Shown in pieces: positions 51,001-59,464 of a stretch of 64,000 nucleotides of DNA (its first letter is position 1; each line of letters opens with the position of its first letter). Under the pieces are notes generated by a model. It was given only the letters and a program-made list of their open reading frames with translations, was not told the DNA's origin and searched no databases. The translations under genes and the position numbers were made by a program. Origin of the DNA: Thermomonas sp. (GTDB lineage: Bacteria; Pseudomonadota; Gammaproteobacteria; Xanthomonadales; Xanthomonadaceae); the NCBI RefSeq assembly GCF_019104945.1, contig NZ_JAHRWW010000005.1:1-64000 (forward strand). The letters run 5' to 3'.

Positions 51001-51437
51001 TACTGCGCAGCGGTGCCCACCCACAACTACTGAAGCTTGAAATCACAGAATCCATGATTTTGGGTGACGTTGCGGAAGTGGCCAGACGCCTTACTCAACT
51101 CCGCGCACTTGGTATCAGCATTTCGCTTGATGATTTCGGCACCGGCTATTCTTCACTGGCCTACCTGTCACGCTTACCACTTGACCAACTCAAGATTGAT
51201 AAAAGCTTTGTCATGCGCCTGCCCGCAGACAGCAACGACGCCACCGTGGCGCAAACCATTATCGCCATGGGCCACGGTCTAGGCCTAGATGTGATCGCCG
51301 AAGGGGTGGAAACGCAGGCACAGCGCGATTTCCTGATCGCACACGGCTGCCATGCCTTCCAAGGCTATTTATTCTCACGCCCGCTGCCGTTACTGGAATT
51401 TGAAGCCTGGCTACAAGAATCAAGTTTCGAGAAATGA
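48084..51437 (+). CDS. Periplasmic solute-binding domain - PAS - degenerate GGDEF - EAL protein
   Basis: SBP_bac_3 YPPYLFLDANGKPQGYEVDMWRLFEKYTG; PAS repeats; SGGTF in place of GGDEF; EAL motifs AEALLRF, LDDFGTGYSSLAYL, AEGVET. Confidence 0.93.
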   Translation: MSFSRVMRRSRHQYRRFCLCALYALLTCLCLLGMLNQPTQAAPTDEPPARIRVVSDNNYPPYLFLDANGKPQGYEVDMWRLFEKYTGTQIELIPTTWANAQKTLLEGNADVIDMIFLTPKREKLYDFSAPFTTVQISIYADRNLPAIRDTHALRDLPVGVEAGDACVEKLESQGITRQKTYPGYQQIIDATLHGEVRIFCMDEGPATYYLYRNEALDKFPRAFPLYKDQFRRAVRKGDTRMLAMIEHGMAQIPPEEIALVKARWLERPFVFAPWMRMTGIALGIGLGIVLILTLWLWVLKRSVQSKTAELIEEQNKLRGLLNASPDAMWLKDKNGIYLEGNARVFEILHLRQRPLTGLSDNDLFSADAAVHARQQDIEVMQSGKQTTFTFPVDSPTGVRQLETIKVPLYAPGGALIGVLGAARDVTERLQNEAQLRLWAHAFQHAAFGMVLFNVRTHCIAMVNPTFAEERGYTCQEMVGLSVDALYPADIREERAKARTQIDQAPHTLIETEHITRDGRRFPVQLDISISRDIYGAPQFAIALAQDISARIQAERELRLAAVAFQTQEAMLVLDTQGHIQRINAAFTTLTGFADTETVGKKPSMLEPQGPEYSFYRRVWEQVQDAGAWQGEFWISDKRRQLKLIRAEITPVADDSGRVAHYVCAMTDLTGEHEAHARAEHMARFDPLTDLPNRSFLIEKLQGTLSDPQVSAGALLLFDVDNFKRINDLRGHAIGDRLLAYITQRLHGLLGEEDTLSRFSGGTFALLLSCKLEAPSPVREHAPAIAERIRRMLREPFWLGNTASATVSVSIGWTELRYGHATAEIALKEAELAMYTAKKDGRDCIRAFEPAMLAALERKETLADDLLDAVTHDDGGLELYLQPQINLQGQTIGAEALLRFTRPNGERVPPDAFIPLAEDNGLILPIGDWVLQRACERLAAWAKQPLTRDLVLAINVSAKQFTQPSFVEDVHQALLRSGAHPQLLKLEITESMILGDVAEVARRLTQLRALGISISLDDFGTGYSSLAYLSRLPLDQLKIDKSFVMRLPADSNDATVAQTIIAMGHGLGLDVIAEGVETQAQRDFLIAHGCHAFQGYLFSRPLPLLEFEAWLQESSFEK

Positions 51438-51554
51438 GCATTGCGTTTCGTTTTACACCACTCGCTTAATGAAAAATCGTGATAAGTTAAAACAGCTTGG
51501 GCCAAAAGCGCTTACTTAAGTACGGAGTGGTTCGCTCATTTTCAAGGAGGCAAC

Positions 51555-54512
51555 ATGCGCGGCATGCTGTGGGCACGTTTCTGGCTGATGCTCAGCCTGC
51601 TGCCTATCGCTACGCCCGCTGTACTTGCCGCACCTGCTGCATCGCCACCCATCACGCATTTGCGCGTTGTTGCGGACACCAACTACCCACCCTATATGTT
51701 TGTGGATGCCAGTGGCCGGTTACAAGGGTATGAAGCCGACGTCTGGAAGCTATTTGAGAAACACACCGGCATCCAAGTTGAAATTGCGCGCATGGACTGG
51801 AAAAGTGCCCAACGCACAATGCTGGACGGCAAAGTCGACGTGATCGACGTCATCTACCGCACGCCCATTCGCGATACGCAATACGATTTTTCCGAACCCT
51901 ACGCCACCTTGCCGGTAGCGATCTATGTCGATAAACGCATCACCGGCATCCACGACACGCAAAGCCTGATCGGCTTTCCGATCACCACCGAAGACGGCGA
52001 TGCCTGCGAGGAAAAACTCATACAGCAGGGGCTAGAGCCTACGGGCGGTTATCGCGACTACCAGTCACTTATTAAAGATGCAGCAGACGGCAAGGTGCAC
52101 ATCTTCTGCATGGACGAAAGCCCGGCCAATTATTTTCTCTATCGCGCGGGCATACTCGATAAATTTTATCGAGCCGTGGTTATCTATGAAGGCCAACTGC
52201 ATTGGGCCGTGCGCAAAGGCGATGCGGCTATGCTTGCGCTGGTACAGCAGGGCATGGCAAAAATCACCCCCGCCGAACGCAAAGCACTGCGCGAAAAATG
52301 GTTGGATCGCCCGTTTGTTATCACACCGTATCTGCGCTTCATCGGTATTGGTGGCGGCATTGTGCTTGGGCTATTTGCATTGATGAGCCTATGGCTTTGG
52401 CTGCTGCGGCGTAGCGTGGACAAGCGCACGCAAGAACTACAGTTCACCCACAACAAACTACTCACCGCCTTCAACGCCAGCCCCGATGCGATGTGGGTCA
52501 AAGACCGGAACGGCGTATATCTGGAATGCAATCAACGCATCTTTACTATCCTAGGTTTAGAGCCTAAAGCGCTGTTGGGTCACGATGATAGCCAGCTATT
52601 TCCACCGGAAGTGGCCAAAGCAGTTCGCGCCTACGACCAAGAGGTGATGCGCAGCGGCAAATCGCATACCAACCCAATGGTTGTGACTGTTGACGGCAAA
52701 GAGCGGCGGCTCGATTGCATCCACGTCCCCCTGTTTGGCCAAGACGGCACGCCGCAAGGCATCTTTGGCACCGCACGCGATGTCACCGATCTACTGAAAA
52801 GCGAAGAGCAGCTTCGGCTTGCCGCCGTGGCCTTTGAAACACAGGTGGCGCTGGCTATTTTGGCGTTTGATGGCACGACGGAGCGCGTCAATACCACCTT
52901 CATCACACTCACCGGCTATACCGCCGATGAGGTTGTTGGGATCAAGCTCAGCATGCTCAAGGCACAGGAGTTTGACGCCGCTTTCTATCAAAATATCTGG
53001 GAGAAAGCGCAAAAAGACGGCCACTGGGCGGGCCAATACTGGATTTCAACCAAGCATCATCAACTGCGTCTCGTGCATGCGGAAATTTCGGGGGTGCCCG
53101 ACGAGCAAGGCGGCATTGGCCATTTTGTATTGGCGATGACCGATTTAACCGAAGAGCACGAAGCCCACGCACGCGCCAACCACATGGCGCAGTTTGATCC
53201 TATTACCGATCTTCCCAATCGTAGTTCGCTCCACGAAAAATTGGGCCAGGCTCTGGCCGACCCAACGCTCACGCGTGGCGCACTCTTGCTAATCGGCATT
53301 GACCATTTCAAACGTGTCAATGACCTGCGCGGGCACGCCCTTGGCGATCGGTTACTTGCACTCTTGGGGCAGCGCCTGCATTTACTTTTTGACGACCAAG
53401 TGGTGCTGAGCCGGCTAGGTGGTGATGCATTTGCCGTTCTGATCACTTGCAACCACGACAGCCAAACCTCGTGTGAAGATCACGCCTCCAGCACTTCCGA
53501 GCGCATCCGTCAGGCGCTACTAGAGCCTTTCTGGCTGGGTAACGACACATCAGTGACCATCACCGTCAGTATCGGCTGGACGCGCCTGCACGGTGGTGAA
53601 AACGCCGCTGACCAAGTATTGAAAGAAGCCGAATTGGCGATGTATTCGGCCAAAGCCGATGGCCGCAACTGTGTGCGTCAGTTTGAACCTGCCGCCTTGG
53701 CCGCACTTGAGCGCCAAGAAGCATTGGCCAACGATTTGCTCAACGTGCTGTCGGGCGATACCGAAGGTTTAGACCTTTATTTCCAGCTTCAAGTGAATCA
53801 GCAAGACCAGACCCTTGGCGCCGAAGCGCTGCTGCGCTGGTCGCGCCCCAATGGCGAGCGCATTCCTCCCGATGTATTTATTCCCATTGCAGAAGACAGT
53901 GGCCTAATTCTTCCCTTGGGCGATTGGGTGCTGCAGCGTGCCTGTGAGCGCCTTGCCAGCTGGGCCAGCCAAGCACTGACTCGCGACTTGGTACTTGCCA
54001 TCAATGTGAGTGCAAAGCAATTTGCCCAGCCCGGGTTTGTTGAAGATGTGCGCCAAGCACTCCGGCGCAGCGGTGCCAACGCACAACGGCTGAAGCTGGA
54101 AATCACCGAATCCATGATTCTTGGCGACATCGATACAATTATTCAGCGATTGGCACAACTGCGCGCACTTGGCATCACGATTTCGTTGGATGATTTCGGT
54201 ACGGGTTATTCTTCGTTGGCCTATCTGTCGCGCCTGCCACTTGACCAGCTGAAGATCGACAAGAGCTTTATCATGCGCCTCCCCGAAGACGACAACGACG
54301 CCACGGTGGCGCAGACCGTGATCGGTATGGGGCGCGGGCTTGGTCTTGAGGTCATCGCGGAAGGCGTGGAAACACAGGCACAACGCGACTTCCTTACCCA
54401 GCACGGCTGCCATGCGTTTCAAGGCTATTTCTTCTCACGTCCGCTGCCCCTCATGGAATTTGAAGTGCTGCTTTATGAGCGCCAATCAGCGCAGCCCACC
54501 TTGACTGCCTAA
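51555..54512 (+). CDS. Paralogous solute-binding - PAS - degenerate GGDEF - EAL protein
   Basis: SBP_bac_3 YPPYMFVDASGRLQGYEADVWKLFEKHTG; GGDAF in place of GGDEF; intact EAL motifs. Confidence 0.93.
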   Translation: MRGMLWARFWLMLSLLPIATPAVLAAPAASPPITHLRVVADTNYPPYMFVDASGRLQGYEADVWKLFEKHTGIQVEIARMDWKSAQRTMLDGKVDVIDVIYRTPIRDTQYDFSEPYATLPVAIYVDKRITGIHDTQSLIGFPITTEDGDACEEKLIQQGLEPTGGYRDYQSLIKDAADGKVHIFCMDESPANYFLYRAGILDKFYRAVVIYEGQLHWAVRKGDAAMLALVQQGMAKITPAERKALREKWLDRPFVITPYLRFIGIGGGIVLGLFALMSLWLWLLRRSVDKRTQELQFTHNKLLTAFNASPDAMWVKDRNGVYLECNQRIFTILGLEPKALLGHDDSQLFPPEVAKAVRAYDQEVMRSGKSHTNPMVVTVDGKERRLDCIHVPLFGQDGTPQGIFGTARDVTDLLKSEEQLRLAAVAFETQVALAILAFDGTTERVNTTFITLTGYTADEVVGIKLSMLKAQEFDAAFYQNIWEKAQKDGHWAGQYWISTKHHQLRLVHAEISGVPDEQGGIGHFVLAMTDLTEEHEAHARANHMAQFDPITDLPNRSSLHEKLGQALADPTLTRGALLLIGIDHFKRVNDLRGHALGDRLLALLGQRLHLLFDDQVVLSRLGGDAFAVLITCNHDSQTSCEDHASSTSERIRQALLEPFWLGNDTSVTITVSIGWTRLHGGENAADQVLKEAELAMYSAKADGRNCVRQFEPAALAALERQEALANDLLNVLSGDTEGLDLYFQLQVNQQDQTLGAEALLRWSRPNGERIPPDVFIPIAEDSGLILPLGDWVLQRACERLASWASQALTRDLVLAINVSAKQFAQPGFVEDVRQALRRSGANAQRLKLEITESMILGDIDTIIQRLAQLRALGITISLDDFGTGYSSLAYLSRLPLDQLKIDKSFIMRLPEDDNDATVAQTVIGMGRGLGLEVIAEGVETQAQRDFLTQHGCHAFQGYFFSRPLPLMEFEVLLYERQSAQPTLTA

Positions 54513-54581
54513 CTCACTGCGCACGGTCGCATTTACCGCTATCTTAGGCAGACAACATACGCCGCTGTATCGAGGGGTTGC

Positions 54582-56189
54582 ATGACGGCATTTGATTCTG
54601 ACGTTCTTGTCATTGGCGGGGGGCTGGCCGGTATCGTCACCGCACTGGAATGCCTACGCGGTGGCAGGCGCGTGACATTAGTGGACCGGGACACCCCCGA
54701 GCGCTTCGGCGGATTGGCGCGCTGGGCCTTTGGTGGCATGGCTCTGGTGGGCACGCCGCTACAGGCCAAGCGCAAGATTCCCGACACGCCCGAACGGGCG
54801 CTAGCCGATTGGGTTCGTTTTGGAGAGCTCGATCCCGACGACCATTTCCCGCTGCAGTGGGCGCGCTATTACGTTGAGCACAGCATAAGTGAAGTCTATG
54901 ACTGGCTCACCGCGCACGGCATTGGCTTTATGCCCGCAGTGAACTGGGTAGAACGTGGCCTGCACGGCGACGGCAACAGCCTGCCGCGCTACCATATTGT
55001 TTGGGGCACCGCGCACGCGCTGACGCTGCGCCTTATTGCCGCCTTACACGAGGCGGGCCGCAGCGGCCGCCTAACACTTTTGCACCAGCACCGCGTTACC
55101 GGGCTGGAATATGGCCACAATGGCGTAACTGGCGCAACGGTACTAGACGAAGCCAACAACCGTGAAGTGCAGCTGCATGCCGAATGCGTTGTACTGGCGA
55201 TGGGGGGCTTAAACGGAAGCCATGCCGAAACCGTACGCAACTGGCCGCTGGATCAGGCGCGCCCGCACACCATGCTCAACGGCGCCCACCCCTTTGCCGA
55301 TGGCAAACTGCACCACCTCGCCGCGGGGCTTGGGGCGCAAATTACCCATGCGGGTGATATGTGGAATTACGCGGCGGGCTTCCCCCACCCGAAGCCCCAC
55401 TTCCGCGGCCATGGACTGTCTGCAATTCCCTGCAAGTCGGCCCTTTGGCTTAACCATCGGGGCGAGCGTATCGGGCCGGAACCGTTGGTCACCGGCTTTG
55501 ACACCCACTGGCTTTGCCAACGCGTGGCCGAACAAGAACGGCCGTGGACGTGGCATCTGCTGAACTGGCGTATCGCGCTCAAGGAATTCGCCATCTCCGG
55601 CGCCGAGCACAACCCGCGCATTCGCGATAAACAGTTTTTGCATTTCCTCAAAGACACCTTGTTGGGCAACCAGCGCTTGGTGCAGCAAATGCAGCAGGAG
55701 GTGCCACAGTTTCTTGTGGCAGAGACGCTGCGCGAACTGGCGGAAAAAATGAACGCGCTCACCGGCCAACAAGACGTGAGCCCAGCCACACTGCAAGCCA
55801 CAGCCGATGCATTCGACGCGAATTTCTCCAACGGCTTGCACTTGCATAACGATGCGCAAATTCGCAGCATCTTGCACGCGCGGCAGTGGGGATCAGACCG
55901 GCTACGTACCTGCGCCCCCAAACCATTGCAAGCACCGGGCAGTGGCCCGTTTATCGCCATCCAAATGCAGCTCATTACCCGCAAAAGTTTGGGTGGGCTG
56001 CAAACCGACCTACAAAGCCGCGTCTTGGACGGCAATACCGCTCCCATTCCCGGCCTGTATTGCGTGGGTGAAGCGGCAGGCTTTGGTGGCGGTGGAGCCA
56101 GCGGCAAGCGCTCGTTGGAAGGCACATTCTTGCCCGGCTGCATCCTAACCGCGCGTGCGGCGGCGCGCTCGATTACTACAGGAAACTAG
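54582..56189 (+). CDS. FAD-dependent dehydrogenase (fumarate reductase/ketosteroid dehydrogenase-like)
   Basis: N-terminal VLVIGGGLAGIVTALECLRGGRRVTLVDRD; C-terminal IPGLYCVGEAAGFGGGGASGKRSLEGTFLPGCILTARAAAR. Confidence 0.88.
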   Translation: MTAFDSDVLVIGGGLAGIVTALECLRGGRRVTLVDRDTPERFGGLARWAFGGMALVGTPLQAKRKIPDTPERALADWVRFGELDPDDHFPLQWARYYVEHSISEVYDWLTAHGIGFMPAVNWVERGLHGDGNSLPRYHIVWGTAHALTLRLIAALHEAGRSGRLTLLHQHRVTGLEYGHNGVTGATVLDEANNREVQLHAECVVLAMGGLNGSHAETVRNWPLDQARPHTMLNGAHPFADGKLHHLAAGLGAQITHAGDMWNYAAGFPHPKPHFRGHGLSAIPCKSALWLNHRGERIGPEPLVTGFDTHWLCQRVAEQERPWTWHLLNWRIALKEFAISGAEHNPRIRDKQFLHFLKDTLLGNQRLVQQMQQEVPQFLVAETLRELAEKMNALTGQQDVSPATLQATADAFDANFSNGLHLHNDAQIRSILHARQWGSDRLRTCAPKPLQAPGSGPFIAIQMQLITRKSLGGLQTDLQSRVLDGNTAPIPGLYCVGEAAGFGGGGASGKRSLEGTFLPGCILTARAAARSITTGN

Positions 56190-56192
56190 CGA

Positions 56193-57851
56193 ATGAATGG
56201 CGCACAAGCCCTAATGAAAACGCTGGCCGATGCGGGCGTAGAAGTGTGTTTTTCTAACCCCGGCACCAGTGAAATGCATTTCGTTGCGGCACTTGACTCT
56301 GAGCCGCGTATGCGCGCCGTATTGACCCTGTTTGAGGGCGTGGCCACCGGCGCGGCCGATGGCTACGCACGCATGGCAGGCAAGCCCGCCACCACGTTAC
56401 TGCACCTGGGCTGCGGGCTTGGCAATGGTCTTGCCAACCTGCATAACGCGCGCAAAGGAAAAGTGCCTGTACTTAATATCGTGGGTGATCACGCCACTTA
56501 CCATGTGCAGTACAACGCGCAGTTGCAGTCGGATATTGAAACCGTTGCCCGCAATGTTTCACCCGGCTTCGTGCGTACATCGCAAAGCACCCAAGCGCTG
56601 TGCCAAGACGCCATCGATGCACTCGCCGCGGCGCGCAGCTATCCGCACCAAGTAGCCACATTGATTCTGCCCGCCGATGTGTCTTGGGGCGAAGGTGGCA
56701 CGCCCTGCCCGCCGCACCCCATTACACCGCCGCAAGCAGCGGATGAGGCCACGCTCACAGCGCTTGCCAGCCTGATCCGCAGTGGTGCGAAGGTTGCTTT
56801 TTTGCTCGGCGGGCAGGCGCTCTATGAGCCCGCACTTATGGCCGCAGGCAAACTTGCGGCGCGTTATGGCACTAAGCTGTTTAGCGAAGTGTTCCCAACC
56901 CGCCTGCAACGCGGCGCGGGCCTACCCGTGGTGGAGCGCATCGCCTATTTAGCAGAAATGGCGACGCTCCAGCTCAGTGGAATCGAGCACCTTATTTTGG
57001 TGGATGCTAAATCGCCGGTATCGTTCTTCGCCTATCCCGGCAAACGCAGCGACCTAGTGCCCGATGGCTGCCATGTGCATACGCTTGCCACACCCGAACA
57101 AGACGCGCTACGCAGTCTTCAGCAACTTGTCACGAAACTTGAAGCCGACTCGACCACACCCACACTACAACCTGCCAAACGCCCATCGCGCCCACGCGGC
57201 AAGCTCAGCGCCGCCAAAGTATGCAAAGCGGTTGGGTATTTACTTCCGCACGATGCCGTCGTGATTGACGAAGCCATCACTTCCGGCTTGATGCTCGGCG
57301 TGATGACCCAAGGCGGGCCACGTCACGACCTCATCACACTCACTGGCGGCGCGATCGGCCAAGGCCTGCCGAATGCCGTAGGCGCAGCCATCGCCTGCCC
57401 GCAGCGCCCAGTCATTGCGCTCATTGGCGACGGCACTGCCATGTACACCATTCAAGCCCTGTGGACGATGGCACGCGAGCAGCTCAATGTCACCGCGATT
57501 ATTTTCAATAATGCGAGCTATTCGGTCCTAAATGTGGAGCTAGATCGCGTAGGAGCAGAAGCTCAGGTCGGCCCGAAAGCGAAATCGCAACTCGACCTGC
57601 GCGGCCCGGTGATCAATTTTGCCGAACTCGCGCAGGGCATGGGGGTGAGTGCGCGGCGCGCGGCCACGGCGGAAGCCTTTTGTCTTGCGCTGGAGCACGC
57701 ACTGACTTCACCCGGGCCGCATTTGATCGAAGCGCTAGTGCCAGAATCGCTAGGCCCCGGCAAGCGCCGCGTGCTGCCGTGGCTGCTGCGCTCGCTGCCC
57801 AACTTACCTAAACCGTTAGCAATAGCGCTCAAGCGCAAGCTAGCTCCATAG
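56193..57851 (+). CDS. TPP-dependent enzyme, acetolactate synthase large-subunit-like
   Basis: VEVCFSNPGTSEMHFVAAL; TPP motif LIGDGTAMYTIQALWTMAREQLNVTAIIFNNASY. Confidence 0.9.
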   Translation: MNGAQALMKTLADAGVEVCFSNPGTSEMHFVAALDSEPRMRAVLTLFEGVATGAADGYARMAGKPATTLLHLGCGLGNGLANLHNARKGKVPVLNIVGDHATYHVQYNAQLQSDIETVARNVSPGFVRTSQSTQALCQDAIDALAAARSYPHQVATLILPADVSWGEGGTPCPPHPITPPQAADEATLTALASLIRSGAKVAFLLGGQALYEPALMAAGKLAARYGTKLFSEVFPTRLQRGAGLPVVERIAYLAEMATLQLSGIEHLILVDAKSPVSFFAYPGKRSDLVPDGCHVHTLATPEQDALRSLQQLVTKLEADSTTPTLQPAKRPSRPRGKLSAAKVCKAVGYLLPHDAVVIDEAITSGLMLGVMTQGGPRHDLITLTGGAIGQGLPNAVGAAIACPQRPVIALIGDGTAMYTIQALWTMAREQLNVTAIIFNNASYSVLNVELDRVGAEAQVGPKAKSQLDLRGPVINFAELAQGMGVSARRAATAEAFCLALEHALTSPGPHLIEALVPESLGPGKRRVLPWLLRSLPNLPKPLAIALKRKLAP

Positions 57852-57854
57852 CCT

Positions 57855-58751
57855 TTAATTCAGCAGCACGAACACCGTGACGAGTACCAACTGCGCAACG
57901 GGGTAAAAGCTCGCACGATCGAATAACCGCGCCGCCAAACGGCCGTCAAGGGTGCGGAACAAACGAACGCCCGGCACCAGCAACAGCAATACGCCAATGG
58001 CGAGGTTAGCGATCTGATAAGGCATCCCCAATTGAAGTGGCGACATCGCAGGCAGCCAATAGCTCAGCACCAAGGTTGCAATGATGGCGAGCAGCATCAC
58101 GGTTCCAGAAACGCGCGGCCCGAAGGTCACAGGAATTGTTTTTGCCCCCACACGCTTATCTTCTTCCACATCGTTCCAGTCGGCCGGTACATTTTGCCCA
58201 CCAATCTCCCATGCCATCAGCCACGCCACCATCAGCGCCAAGAGCAATGGGTCAGGGCGTTGCACCACGGTGAGCACCGCCGCCACTGGGCCGAGCGATT
58301 TCACCAAACCACTGACTACCACGCGCCAATAGGTCACTTTAAGCAACATGCAATAACCGGCTTCCAGCACCGGCGCGGCCAGCACCACCAGCACTAGCAG
58401 CGGGTTCAACCAATACGCGCCCACAAGCGCCACCGCATACCAGCAGGCAAACCACACAATGCCGCTGCGCAGACTCAGCTTGCCCTGTGCGATGGGATAG
58501 CGCAGATCCGAAGCCTCTACCGAATAGCCGGGGTTGATCCCCTGTCCCGCAAATTTCTCGCGATCAACTTTCACCCCCAGTAGATCGTTCAGCGCATAGA
58601 TCGCGGTATAGCCCGCCCCTGCGGTGATCAGCGCCACCAGTAGCACCTTCCACTCTGGAAAATGCCCCAGCCACAGCAGCGCCGCAAACCCGGCCATGGC
58701 GATATCCAGCACGCCGTGGGTCGAACGTGAGAGAGCGAGAAATTTGCGCAT
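57855..58751 (-). CDS. UbiA-family membrane prenyltransferase
   Basis: YALNDLLGVKVDREKF and DWNDVEEDKRVGAKTIPVTFG Asp-rich motifs; multiple TM segments. Confidence 0.9.
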   Translation of the reverse strand: MRKFLALSRSTHGVLDIAMAGFAALLWLGHFPEWKVLLVALITAGAGYTAIYALNDLLGVKVDREKFAGQGINPGYSVEASDLRYPIAQGKLSLRSGIVWFACWYAVALVGAYWLNPLLVLVVLAAPVLEAGYCMLLKVTYWRVVVSGLVKSLGPVAAVLTVVQRPDPLLLALMVAWLMAWEIGGQNVPADWNDVEEDKRVGAKTIPVTFGPRVSGTVMLLAIIATLVLSYWLPAMSPLQLGMPYQIANLAIGVLLLLVPGVRLFRTLDGRLAARLFDRASFYPVAQLVLVTVFVLLN

Positions 58752-58753
58752 GC

Positions 58754-59464
58754 TCAGGCCTTTTTAACGAAGCTCATCATGTAGTTCACATCTTCCTTGC
58801 CTTTCGCCACTTTGAACGACTTAAACAGCGGGTTGTACATCAGGCTGGCACTACGAAGATGAGTGAGGCCACTTTGCTGCGACCACGCTTTCATTTCATC
58901 AGGGCGGATCAGTTTGGCGTACTCATGCGTGCCCTTGGGCAGAATGCGCAAGATGTATTCACCGCCAAAAATGGCAAACAGCCACGCTTTGAAATTGCGG
59001 TTGATGGTGGAGAAAATCACATGTCCACCGGGCTTGAGCAGGCGCGTGCAGGCGTCAATCACCGCCGCTGGGTCCGGCACATGCTCCAGCATTTCAAGGC
59101 AGGTCACCACGTCAAAGGTGCCCGCTTCCAGCAGCACCAATTCCTCAACTGTTTGGATGCGGTAGTCGATATTCAAGCCGCTTTTTAATGCGTGTTGCTT
59201 GGCTACTTCCAAGGTCAATTCTGACTGATCAATACCCACGACATTCGCCCCGGCTTTGGCTAGGGTTTCAGTCAAAATACCGCCACCGCAGCCCACGTCC
59301 ACCACGCGTTTACCGCGCACATCGGCATGATCGAAGGTGAACTGGCTGCGCAAAGGATTGATGACGTGCAGCATACCCATCTTGCCGTTTGGATCCCACC
59401 ACAGCTGGGCAACACGGTCGAATTTACTTACTTCTTGACTATCAACGTTCGAAGGCGTGCTCAT
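58754..59464 (-). CDS. ubiG: UbiG-family O-methyltransferase
   Basis: KFDRVAQLWWDPNGKMGMLHVINPLR, VVDVGCGGGILTETLAKAGANVVGID, MLEHVPDPAAVIDAC, FSTINRNFKAWLFAIFGGEYILRILPKGTHEYAK. Confidence 0.82.
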   Translation of the reverse strand: MSTPSNVDSQEVSKFDRVAQLWWDPNGKMGMLHVINPLRSQFTFDHADVRGKRVVDVGCGGGILTETLAKAGANVVGIDQSELTLEVAKQHALKSGLNIDYRIQTVEELVLLEAGTFDVVTCLEMLEHVPDPAAVIDACTRLLKPGGHVIFSTINRNFKAWLFAIFGGEYILRILPKGTHEYAKLIRPDEMKAWSQQSGLTHLRSASLMYNPLFKSFKVAKGKEDVNYMMSFVKKA

